NCBI GenBank assembly: GCA_002691085.1 | Contig: NZGX01000082.1 | Coordinates: forward strand, 9,878-21,952 | Source: Rhodospirillaceae bacterium | Lineage (GTDB): Bacteria > Pseudomonadota > Alphaproteobacteria > Rhodospirillales > Rhodospirillaceae | Reading direction: 5' to 3' | Length of the DNA: 12,075 nucleotides | In this document: positions 1 to 7,069 of the stretch, one piece after another | How positions within the stretch are numbered: position 1 is the stretch's first letter | Layout: each line of letters begins with the position of its first letter | The notes under the pieces: generated by a model | Seen by the model: the letters and a program-made list of their open reading frames with translations, nothing else | The model's database searches: none | Told to the model about the DNA's origin: nothing | Program-made: the position numbers and the translations under genes

Positions 1-623
1 TTTCAGAGAAGAAACCATTTAAAGAAATATTAGCGGCAACGGGAGAGTTACTCCTCTTTCAGCCAGAAGCGCAACTAGTCATTATGTCACGTATGAATTT
101 TTCAATTCCTAAATACGGAACAATCAATCAAAAGGCTCCATTAAGAGTCAGTGAAGGGTGTCATATGGCGATTGTGTTAAAAGGAAATGATAGAACTATT
201 TTTGACTTTTACGAAGATGTAATTGGGTTAAAAAGATACAGAGAGTTAAATATAGAGTATCAACCTGGTTATATGCCAAGTGATATGTTTGATTTAAAGC
301 CAGGTGAAACATTAACTGAACTCAATTTTGATGATCCAAAATCTGGAACTGAACCAGAAGAGCATTTACCGGGAAGGCTTCGTTGCTTTATGATTAGTAC
401 AAAGAATCAATTACCAGATCTGAGAACTAAATCAACCCCAGGAAATAAAGGCTATACATTTTACACATTAAGAACATCTGATATTAAAAATATGTTTAAG
501 AGAATTGAATTATCTCATGCGACAGGTCAAACAGATATATGCATTAATGAGTTTGGTGAAGACTCTTTTTATTTCTTATCTCCCGATGGGTTCTCCTGGG
601 TTATGCAAGCTATTAATGAATGA
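1..623 (+). CDS. VOC (glyoxalase/bleomycin-resistance fold) family protein, 5' end outside the window
   Basis: The reading frame is open to the left edge (first full codon at base 3) and ends at TGA 621-623. The first in-window ATG is at 84, but the 27 codons before it (SEKKPFKEILAATGELLL...) read as normal protein, so the gene probably starts upstream and 84 is internal. The C-terminal ~150 residues fit one VOC module: a strand at SEGCHMAIVLKG, a helix at TIFDFYEDVIGLKRY, then a second half ending SFYFLSPDGFSWVMQAI, typical of the last VOC strand. Residues before SEGCH may be the end of a preceding VOC module, giving a two-module protein; this is inference. The family includes glyoxalases, extradiol dioxygenases and resistance proteins. 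Metal ligands cannot be assigned here, so no reaction is claimed. It lies 50 bp before a small ORF and a paraoxonase-like gene on the same strand. Confidence 0.75.
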   Translation, partial: SEKKPFKEILAATGELLLFQPEAQLVIMSRMNFSIPKYGTINQKAPLRVSEGCHMAIVLKGNDRTIFDFYEDVIGLKRYRELNIEYQPGYMPSDMFDLKPGETLTELNFDDPKSGTEPEEHLPGRLRCFMISTKNQLPDLRTKSTPGNKGYTFYTLRTSDIKNMFKRIELSHATGQTDICINEFGEDSFYFLSPDGFSWVMQAINE

Positions 624-673
624 TGAAGAGAACTCTTTTCGTAAAGATAGAGATTGATTGACAGGTTAAATAA

Positions 674-844
674 ATGATAAAATCTATACTTATATTTTTA
701 ATAAATCCAGGTTTTAAGATTTGTGAATTCTTTAATGTAAAGAATGACAATAAAACAATTTTGAGATCATTTATTAATTTGACCTGGTATTCACATTTAG
801 GAGCCTGGATAACATTAATTTACGTAACACGATATCCAATTTAG
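674..844 (+). CDS. Candidate small membrane protein, 56 aa, function unknown
   Basis: ATG at 674 and TAG at 842-844 enclose 56 codons with no internal stop, filling most of the gap between the VOC gene and the paraoxonase-like gene. The protein has a hydrophobic start (SILIFLINPGF), a polar middle (CEFFNVKNDNKT) and a second hydrophobic stretch (WYSHLGAWITLIYV), so it could be a one- or two-pass membrane microprotein. AGG at 663-665 lies 8 bases before the ATG and is a weak Shine-Dalgarno. The stop is only 5 bases before the ATG of the next gene, which has no Shine-Dalgarno of its own; this suggests translational coupling and is the best argument that the ORF is real. No family is recognised. 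It could instead be a chance open stretch in AT-rich DNA. Confidence 0.5.
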   Translation: MIKSILIFLINPGFKICEFFNVKNDNKTILRSFINLTWYSHLGAWITLIYVTRYPI

Positions 845-849
845 TCATT

Positions 850-1923
850 ATGAAAAAAATTTTAAAAATATTTCTGATCTTATCGATTATTCTAATAATT
901 TTAATACTGATACCTTCTATAATCTTCCTGATTAATGCCAATGCTTTTAGGGTAGCACAAGATATTGTTCCCGAAGTATGTGAGGAGATAAATATTCCTG
1001 AGGGAAGTGCAGAAGATATTCAGATCGATCGACAGAACAGGATAGCACTTCTTTCGGTAATGGATCGACGAAGTACTGTAGAAGGAATAAAGGTTCAAGG
1101 AACAGTTCTTGGTATTCAATTAGATTCTGCAAATCAAAAGCCCATTAGAATTCTCTCAAATCCGCCGGAAGATTTTAGGCCGCATGGATTAAGTCTTTTT
1201 ACCTCAGATCAGGGCGTTCAATCTCTTTTTGTGATTAATCATTCAACTCTCAACGGAGAAAGAATTGAGCTTTTTGAAAAAAATATAAATGAAGATCTTT
1301 TTAGTCATGTTAGAAGCTTTCAAAGCGAACAATTTGTCAAACTAAATGATTTGGTAGCAGTTAGTGCTAGAAAATTTTACGTAGTGAATGATACTGGAGC
1401 TGAAAATACATTTGAACGATCCCTTGAAATGCTGCTTTCAGTGGGGATGTCAGCACTCGTTTACTTCGATGGGAATAATTTTATATCTCCCCTTAAGGAC
1501 TTAAAGTCCTCTGCGGGTATAAATGTAAGTTTAGAAAAAAATGAGCTCTATATTGGAGAAACTCTTGGTAAATCTATACGAATATATGAACTTAATAATG
1601 ACTTATCATTGGGTATGATTAAAGATACAATTGATCTTGATGGAGGTGCGGATAATATAGATATTGATGAAAAAAATAAGATTTGGGTTGCCAACCACAT
1701 TAATTCGATATCCCTTATTAAACATTTCATCGATAAAGAAGAGTATGCCCCCACGCAGATTCAGCGTATTAGTCGTGAGGATTCTCAAAATAAAATCGAA
1801 ACGTTTTTTGAAAATGATGGATCACTAATTTCTGCAGGAAGTGTTGGCGTGTATGATAAAAATAGTCTTTTTATAGGTTCCATAACAGAGAAGAAAATTT
1901 TAAAATGCGCACTCATATTTTAG
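850..1923 (+). CDS. Paraoxonase/arylesterase-like beta-propeller lactonase, membrane-anchored
   Basis: This 357-aa protein matches the serum paraoxonase (PON) family in length and motif order. Residues 5-30 are one hydrophobic segment, probably an uncleaved anchor placing the propeller outside the inner membrane. PON-type residues appear in order: E55-D56 (AEDIQID), H112 in RPHGLS, H131 in FVINH, N166-D167 in KLNDLVAV, N225 in SAGINVS, and D268-N269 in GGADNIDID. In PON1 the corresponding acidic and Asn residues bind the catalytic calcium, and the two His form the proposed catalytic dyad. C44 and C353 fall almost exactly where PON1 has its Cys42-Cys353 ring-closing disulfide. Known family members hydrolyse lactones and aryl esters; the substrate here is unknown. 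It begins 5 bp after a 56-codon ORF without its own clear ribosome site and ends 19 bp from a convergent hydrolase gene. Confidence 0.82.
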   Translation: MKKILKIFLILSIILIILILIPSIIFLINANAFRVAQDIVPEVCEEINIPEGSAEDIQIDRQNRIALLSVMDRRSTVEGIKVQGTVLGIQLDSANQKPIRILSNPPEDFRPHGLSLFTSDQGVQSLFVINHSTLNGERIELFEKNINEDLFSHVRSFQSEQFVKLNDLVAVSARKFYVVNDTGAENTFERSLEMLLSVGMSALVYFDGNNFISPLKDLKSSAGINVSLEKNELYIGETLGKSIRIYELNNDLSLGMIKDTIDLDGGADNIDIDEKNKIWVANHINSISLIKHFIDKEEYAPTQIQRISREDSQNKIETFFENDGSLISAGSVGVYDKNSLFIGSITEKKILKCALIF

Positions 1924-1942
1924 GATTAATCAATTAACTGGC

Positions 1943-2737
1943 TTAACTCTCATTTTTTAAAAACTGAAGTATACAATCATTATATTTTTTTGCTACCGTA
2001 TGGGGTGTGAAATGTCCTCCGAATGGTAATATTCGTTTTTCTGTATTAGGTATAGTTTCAGCGAGTTCTTCAGAGAGTTCAACGGGAGTGATCTGATCAT
2101 CTGATGCACATATGACGAGAGTTTTGTGTTTAATTTTATGAATCTCTGCTCGCAGATCATGTTCAAGAACTGCATTAATTCGAGAGTCTTCTATTTCAAC
2201 ACCTGGAAACATCTCTAATCTTTCTGCAGTTGTTGAAGAAATGATTTCTGGATTCTTTGATAAATATTTAGGTGGGTAAGATCTTAGTATCCCGTCGCTC
2301 AAATATAATTCTGCATTTCCTTGATTGAGTATATTTCTTCGTGATTGAAACAAGTTTAAAAAATATGGGTTTGGACCTGCCCAACTTGAGCTTAACACTA
2401 ATTTATTAATTTTCTCAGGATAATGAATTGCAATAAACTGTCCAATAGCTCCACCAGTTGAGTGACCAACAAAATGTATTTTCTTAATGGATAGCTGATC
2501 CATAATTGTAAGAACATCTTTTGACATTTGTTTAATTGAATAGACTATTTTTGCACGAGAACTCTTACCACATCCCCTGTGGTCATGAGAAACAACTGTA
2601 AAGCTTTTTTCTAACGTAGGAATAGTATTCTTCCAAAATGATGCACGTCCTCCAAGACCTGAGACAAGAAATACATTTTCTCCTCTTCCATCAATATTTA
2701 CAGCTATTTTGATTCCCTTATGTTTAATAAATTCCAT
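1943..2737 (-). CDS. Alpha/beta-fold hydrolase
   Basis: This 264-aa protein is a standard alpha/beta hydrolase of the size of enol-lactonases (PcaD) and RutD-like enzymes. The oxyanion-hole strand is VSGLGG (25-30), and DHRGCGKSS follows strand 4. The nucleophile elbow is GHSTGG with Ser93, the likely acid is Asp214 in ASDDQITP, and His242 in FGGHF completes the triad. A helical cap lies at about 120-200. Family knowledge supports hydrolysis of a small ester, lactone or carbon-carbon bond; the substrate is not determined. It is the last gene of the minus-strand array, 24 bp after the zinc-ribbon ORF. The ATG at 2737 has only a weak GAGA purine site upstream. Its stop faces the paraoxonase-like gene with 19 bp between them and no evident terminator. 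Confidence 0.88.
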   Translation of the reverse strand: MEFIKHKGIKIAVNIDGRGENVFLVSGLGGRASFWKNTIPTLEKSFTVVSHDHRGCGKSSRAKIVYSIKQMSKDVLTIMDQLSIKKIHFVGHSTGGAIGQFIAIHYPEKINKLVLSSSWAGPNPYFLNLFQSRRNILNQGNAELYLSDGILRSYPPKYLSKNPEIISSTTAERLEMFPGVEIEDSRINAVLEHDLRAEIHKIKHKTLVICASDDQITPVELSEELAETIPNTEKRILPFGGHFTPHTVAKKYNDCILQFLKNES

Positions 2738-2761
2738 TATGTAAGTCTCTAACTATGAATA

Positions 2762-2944
2762 TTACATATATCCCTTTTTGGTATATTTACCGCAAATATT
2801 ACAGTAGCTATTTCCCGAGCCACCATGGCGACATTGTGCGCTATTACAACCAACCATTTTACAAGTATCGCATTGTGTTCGTTGACCTGATTGTTTGTTA
2901 CACTGAGGACATGGCTGAGTTGGACTATATGAGCGGGCTGCCAT
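2762..2944 (-). CDS. Small eight-cysteine zinc-ribbon-like protein, 60 aa
   Basis: This short gene encodes 60 residues with eight cysteines at 12, 15, 25, 28, 33, 38, 48 and 51: three CxxC knuckles (CPQC, CDTC, CNIC) plus a C-x4-C pair. The spacing would suit two zinc sites in a compact ribbon or treble-clef fold; zinc binding is inferred from this pattern. It has no signal peptide or hydrophobic segment, so it is probably cytoplasmic. A strong AGGAG lies 7 bases before the ATG, and the gene sits 30 bp after PhyH and 24 bp before the hydrolase on the same strand, which supports a real, co-transcribed gene. The plus-strand ORF across the same bases lacks any such pattern and is treated as a shadow. 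No named family is recognised; roles could include protein or nucleic-acid binding, or metal handling for the neighbouring enzymes. Confidence 0.8.
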   Translation of the reverse strand: MAARSYSPTQPCPQCNKQSGQRTQCDTCKMVGCNSAQCRHGGSGNSYCNICGKYTKKGYM

Positions 2945-2951
2945 TATTGAT

Positions 2952-2956
2952 CTCCT
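2952..2956 (-). promoter_or_regulatory. Strong Shine-Dalgarno site for the zinc-ribbon gene
   Basis: On the minus strand these bases read AGGAG, followed by a 7-base spacer and the ATG at 2944-2942. It is among the best ribosome sites in the window and is the main evidence that this very small gene is translated from that ATG. Confidence 0.7.
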
Positions 2957-2974
2957 ATTTGAAATAAATAAGAA

Positions 2975-3895
2975 CTATTTTTTATTAATTAGACTATTAA
3001 ATAATTTATCTTCATTAACAGTATCTCGTCTATGGGATTGCCAGGTTGTTGCAAAACCTTTTGGAAACGCATCATCTGTATCTTTATTTCCATCTTCTGA
3101 CCAGAGTAGAGGAAAAAGAGGCCCGGTAGGTGGACATCCTTCAACCATTTCATCAAATGAAACACCAGCAAGGTTGAGACAGTCAGGACGAGGTGCCCAG
3201 CGAATATCATCACCAAAAATTCTTACTGAGATTGCAATACGCCAGTCATTAGCTGTATTTCCAGAAGAGTAGTGTAACACCCAAGGATGAAGAACAAGAA
3301 TATCTCCTATATCCATATCCCAGTTTAAAAATTCATTATCTGGATTATCTCTTAATTTTTGTTCATCAGGATGTGAAGCCCTATCCTCAGGCTTAATCAT
3401 TTTTCTTGCATTTGGAGAAAAAAGCCAATACGGAACATCTTCCAAATGAGAGCCTGCTAAGACTTCTAGACAATTTTGTTTTGATATTTTGTTTAATGGA
3501 ATCCAGATAGAGGGAACATTGACACCTGAAACAGGCCAACCCATTCGATCACAATGCCAGATCGTTTTAGAGTCTGATTGAGGAGGTTTTGCAAAGATTT
3601 CATCAAAATAAAACCGCGCTGTTTTAGAACCAATCGCTTCAGCGGCTGCTTGAGCCATTGGTGAGTCAAAAATAAATTTTCTAAACTCTGGAATAAGTCG
3701 TGACATGTAACGTCCGGGGGCAGAAGGCAGGAGACCAATATCTTCTTCGTCTACCGTAATTTTCCTTGCCATAGGAATTAAACTATTAATCCATTCTGGA
3801 TCAAAGACTTTTCTTAAACAAACAACTCCGTTATTTTTATAGTTTTCTTTATCTTCTTTAGATATTTCTCTTAATGGTTTACTGTTAAATGCCAT
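2975..3895 (-). CDS. Phytanoyl-CoA dioxygenase (PhyH) family Fe(II)/2-oxoglutarate oxygenase
   Basis: The 306-aa protein has the PhyH double-stranded beta-helix signature. The HxD iron ligands are His114 and Asp116 in TIWHCDRMGWPV. The distal ligand is probably His208 in VLHPWVLHYSSGN (His203 is the alternative). Arg219 or Arg225 in DWRIAISVRIF is suited to holding 2-oxoglutarate. The N-terminal EDKENYKNNGVVCLRKVFDPEW is the usual PhyH opening helix and strand. The reaction would be O2- and 2-oxoglutarate-dependent hydroxylation of a small molecule; many bacterial members act on substrates other than phytanoyl-CoA, so the family name should not be read as the substrate. The ATG at 3895 is supported by AAGGA at 3903-3907, 7 bases upstream. 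It follows the FAD monooxygenase by 24 bp, so two different hydroxylating enzymes are adjacent. Confidence 0.9.
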   Translation of the reverse strand: MAFNSKPLREISKEDKENYKNNGVVCLRKVFDPEWINSLIPMARKITVDEEDIGLLPSAPGRYMSRLIPEFRKFIFDSPMAQAAAEAIGSKTARFYFDEIFAKPPQSDSKTIWHCDRMGWPVSGVNVPSIWIPLNKISKQNCLEVLAGSHLEDVPYWLFSPNARKMIKPEDRASHPDEQKLRDNPDNEFLNWDMDIGDILVLHPWVLHYSSGNTANDWRIAISVRIFGDDIRWAPRPDCLNLAGVSFDEMVEGCPPTGPLFPLLWSEDGNKDTDDAFPKGFATTWQSHRRDTVNEDKLFNSLINKK

Positions 3896-3919
3896 TTCAT
3901 TTTCCTTTATAAATACCCC

Positions 3920-5116
3920 CTAAAGAGCAGCTTCCACGGGGTTATATTCTGCTACTTCTTCTTCAGTATATATATTTTTATCCTTAATAAAATTAGTATA
4001 ATCGGACCCACTTAATTTTAGACCATTGAGTTCTGCGCCATGCATCACCATTGTCGTACGGTTAATTCTATTTTGTTCATATTTTTTGAATGCATCTTTT
4101 ATATTATCTTCATTTAAAAAAAGACGAGAAAGAATAACTGAGTCTTCTATTGCCATAGCCGCACCTTGTCCAAGAAAGGGTAGCATTGGATGCGCAGCGT
4201 CGCCCAAAAGTGTTATATTATTTACTGACCATTTTTTTATTGGTTCTCTTCCAGCAAGTGCCCACTTAAAGCATTGATTAGTTTGTGTCTTTTTTATTAA
4301 AGAAACTATTTCATCTGTAGAGTCAGAAAACTCACTTAATAATTCGTTAATTGAAGAGCGTACAGTCCAACTCTCGTCTTCCCAATCATTCTTTTTTGAG
4401 AAACCTACATAATTAATTATTTTACCTGATCTGATCTTATATCGAGCAAATATTTTATTTTTTCCAATAAAAGTAGCTGTGTCTGGTTGAATTAAATTGC
4501 TTGGAATATCACTAGATGAAATTAACCCCCTCCACGCAACGTACCCAAGGTAATTTAATTTATCATTTCCATTGATTGATTCTCTTACTAAAGATTTATT
4601 CCCGTCACATGCAATCAACGCATCGGTATTATATGATTTATTATCCTTAAAGTGACAAACTAATGAGCCATTATTAATACTAAAATTAGTAAATTCATGG
4701 TTCAAAAAAATAGAATTTGGATCATTTTTTAATACTTCTTTTAAAAGAATTGATTGAAAGTCAGCTCTATGAATTTGGAGTGTTCCATAAATTGGAGAAT
4801 AATTATCATTTTCTTGAACTTTATTATTACCGGATGGATTAATATCAATCTCTTTTAACGTATCTCCAGAGTAGTAGTCTTTTATAGCGGCTTTGGCTGG
4901 TTTATAAGAAGCTTCAATTACTTGTTTTTCAAAACCTAAGTATTGGATTGCTTTTCTTGCATTTGGTGGGATTGTTAAACCCGCACCAATTTCTGTTAAT
5001 TGATCTGCTCGTTCAAATACTTTAATTTGATATCCCAGATTTTGTAATGAAATTGCACATGTTAATCCACCAATACCTGCCCCAATAATTGTAATAGACG
5101 TATCTTTGGGAACCAT
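3920..5116 (-). CDS. FAD-dependent aromatic-type monooxygenase (salicylate hydroxylase-like, group A)
   Basis: The 398-aa protein is a class A flavoprotein hydroxylase. It has the Rossmann dinucleotide motif GAGIGG (12-17) ending in the acidic residue of VFERAD, then EIGAGLTIPPNA typical of salicylate/6-hydroxynicotinate 3-monooxygenase relatives. The DG motif is ACDGNKSLVR (169-178), and the second FAD motif is LLGDAAHPMLPFLGQGAAMAIED (303-325). Family members use NAD(P)H and O2 to hydroxylate aromatic or other conjugated rings; the actual ring is unknown. There is no signal peptide or C-terminal membrane helix, so it is probably cytoplasmic. Its ATG is one base after the stop of the FAD-linked oxidase gene (TAATATG junction), indicating translational coupling and a shared pathway. 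Confidence 0.9.
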   Translation of the reverse strand: MVPKDTSITIIGAGIGGLTCAISLQNLGYQIKVFERADQLTEIGAGLTIPPNARKAIQYLGFEKQVIEASYKPAKAAIKDYYSGDTLKEIDINPSGNNKVQENDNYSPIYGTLQIHRADFQSILLKEVLKNDPNSIFLNHEFTNFSINNGSLVCHFKDNKSYNTDALIACDGNKSLVRESINGNDKLNYLGYVAWRGLISSSDIPSNLIQPDTATFIGKNKIFARYKIRSGKIINYVGFSKKNDWEDESWTVRSSINELLSEFSDSTDEIVSLIKKTQTNQCFKWALAGREPIKKWSVNNITLLGDAAHPMLPFLGQGAAMAIEDSVILSRLFLNEDNIKDAFKKYEQNRINRTTMVMHGAELNGLKLSGSDYTNFIKDKNIYTEEEVAEYNPVEAAL

Positions 5117-5117
5117 A

Positions 5118-7043
5118 TTAGAGGCCTAATGTTCCTGGATTGATTAAGTTATTTGGATCTACTTTATTTTTTATACTTTTAATCATATCTATGTTTATGG
5201 AGGAACGATCAGTCATGTATGGATAAACTTTGCCAATTTGAAGATGCACGCTATTTTTTTTATGCATTAATGAAACGATTTCTTTAAAGAGTATTTTTGC
5301 TAATTTTCGTCCTGCATGGTTTTCAGAGTTCTTTCTCATTAAAGATAAAATAGTTTCATTGGTATGTATCTCATGAAATTCATTTGGTTTATCTGGCCAA
5401 TAAAGAACAGGCTCATAAAGAAAACCATTTGTGCTTATTGTGTTGAACATTGCTGGGACAATCATACCAACTGAACTCATATCCTTTTTGTACTTTGTCA
5501 GTAATTTTTCAAGTTCATTATGAAACTCTACAGCTTTTGAAAAAGGTATTATTCCATGAAAGGGAAGCATACGTGTACCATTTACTCCTACTACAGGATA
5601 CGGAGCAAAAGGTGCTGAACGCATTACTGTAGGCATTGTATTTGGTAGATCAATGCCTAAACCTTTAATGCTTTTTCTAATAGTACGAATGTTACCCTTA
5701 ATTTCATATTTGTTGTATCCCTCAACCACACAATGTGCAAAATAGCTTGCATCTTTTAGGAAGCGTCTTCCATAAAATGCCATTTTAGAAGCTTGGATTA
5801 GTCCTCCAAAAATACCACTTGAAGACATACCAACGGCAAACATTAGTTTAATATCATTCCATAAACCTTGACTTGCCATCACCGACTCCATGGCTCTATT
5901 TGTAAAACCAAAGCATTCAGTAACTCTATTTGTAGAAGAAATTTTTGACATTGCATTCAAGAGGTCATCAAATGTTTCAAAACCAAATGATAGACCTTGA
6001 GTCATAGTTGCACGGTTTTGTAACCTAAGAGTGATTCTTGCTTTGATCCCTAATGCCCCACAATCTCCACAAAATATGCCTGTTAGGTCAGGTCCATAAT
6101 TTCTAAAAAAGGGAGACTTATTTTTTTGAGCTGAAGAGCCTGTTGAAAAAATTTCTCCATTTGAGGTAATGATATCAAGATTAAGGACAGACTCTGCAGA
6201 AATTCCATCTTTCGCGGAACCTAAACTAGCTGACCCTTGAGATATACCTCCACCAACTGTTGATTTATAGCCAGAAAGTGGACCCCAAAATTCACACCTA
6301 ACGCTATATTTTTTTAGTTCTTTATCTAATTTTTCCCATGTACATCCTGGCTCTACAGTTACGTACATATCTTTTGTGTTTATTTCAATAATGTCATCAA
6401 GTTTTCTTAGATCAAGAGATATCCCATAATCTGTAACTGACAAATAAGAATTTGTATAGGAGTATCCTCCACCTCTTGGATAAATTGCAATACCAGTATT
6501 TGTAATTATACTAATAGCTTTACGGAGTTGTTCTAGGTTTTTTGGCTGTATTATGGCAGTTACTATTTTTCCTTCATCAAAAACATCTTGAGAAAAATAT
6601 CTACGTTCATTTAAGTCGGTAATAACATTTTCATTTCCCAATAATTCTTTTAAAGCAATAATAAGGTTCTCTGATACTTTCTCTTCCCTTTCGTGGATTT
6701 TTTTTGCAATGAAATGAAGCTCTTTCTGAGTACGCTTCCTTTTCATATCTTCTGAGAACGTTTTTATATGCCCCTTTAGGAACATTTCAATACCACTAAC
6801 ATTCCTTAATTCAAGTCTTGAGATACAATCATTTGCATTAAATATTTTTTGAACTTTGCAGAACTTAAGAATATGATTTACACAAGTTATTATTTTATTT
6901 GTTGTAGTTGGTTTAAACCTACTGTTTTCCTTTAGCCATTGAGCTTGGCCTTTAGTAAGTTTTATGGATTTCCCCAATATACCATCGTTTGCTAACTGTC
7001 TAACTTGTGAAATTAAGAAAAATTGAAAAAGCGTTTCAGTCAT
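5118..7043 (-). CDS. FAD-linked oxidase (PCMH/FAD_binding_4 type) with a ~125-residue N-terminal extension
   Basis: From about residue 125 the 641-aa protein is a PCMH-fold flavoenzyme. A start helix, ALKELLGNENVITD, leads to VTAIIQPKNLEQLRKAI; then come the FAD-binding YPRGGGYSYT (188-197), VEPGCTWEKLDKEL, TVGGGISQGSASLGS (262-276) and GDCGALGI (326-333). It ends in VDPNNLINPGTLGL, the typical closing motif of vanillyl-alcohol oxidase, 4-cresol dehydrogenase and GlcD relatives. The second half would form the substrate cap. Such enzymes oxidise alcohols, phenols or 2-hydroxyacids; the flavin-linkage residue and acceptor cannot be fixed here. Residues 1-125 match no domain I recognise, lack a signal peptide and include a Lys/Arg-rich helical stretch at 95-122. 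No clear Shine-Dalgarno precedes the ATG at 7043. The gene starts 26 bp after the methyltransferase. Confidence 0.86.
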   Translation of the reverse strand: MTETLFQFFLISQVRQLANDGILGKSIKLTKGQAQWLKENSRFKPTTTNKIITCVNHILKFCKVQKIFNANDCISRLELRNVSGIEMFLKGHIKTFSEDMKRKRTQKELHFIAKKIHEREEKVSENLIIALKELLGNENVITDLNERRYFSQDVFDEGKIVTAIIQPKNLEQLRKAISIITNTGIAIYPRGGGYSYTNSYLSVTDYGISLDLRKLDDIIEINTKDMYVTVEPGCTWEKLDKELKKYSVRCEFWGPLSGYKSTVGGGISQGSASLGSAKDGISAESVLNLDIITSNGEIFSTGSSAQKNKSPFFRNYGPDLTGIFCGDCGALGIKARITLRLQNRATMTQGLSFGFETFDDLLNAMSKISSTNRVTECFGFTNRAMESVMASQGLWNDIKLMFAVGMSSSGIFGGLIQASKMAFYGRRFLKDASYFAHCVVEGYNKYEIKGNIRTIRKSIKGLGIDLPNTMPTVMRSAPFAPYPVVGVNGTRMLPFHGIIPFSKAVEFHNELEKLLTKYKKDMSSVGMIVPAMFNTISTNGFLYEPVLYWPDKPNEFHEIHTNETILSLMRKNSENHAGRKLAKILFKEIVSLMHKKNSVHLQIGKVYPYMTDRSSINIDMIKSIKNKVDPNNLINPGTLGL

Positions 7044-7069
7044 TTTGAATAAGTTATTTAAATAATATC

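Noticed and set aside
625..640. Short inverted repeat with T run after the VOC stop (AAGA, GAAC loop, TCTTTT) as a terminator
   Set aside because: The stem is only 4-5 AT-rich pairs, too weak for a confident intrinsic terminator.
658..690. Perfect TTGACA at 658-663 as a promoter for the paraoxonase-like gene, with TATACT at 685-690
   Set aside because: The spacer would be 21 bp, and no good -10 box sits at 16-18 bp. Transcription would also start inside the 56-codon ORF. Not enough support to list.
1496..1510. Near-palindrome AGGACTT-A-AAGTCCT
   Set aside because: It lies inside the paraoxonase-like coding sequence, explained by the SPLKDLKSSAG codons, with no flanking signal.
2755..2967. 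Plus-strand 70-codon ORF opposite the zinc-ribbon gene
   Set aside because: It has no recognisable pattern and no ribosome site, and it lies antisense to an ORF with eight ordered cysteines and a strong AGGAG.
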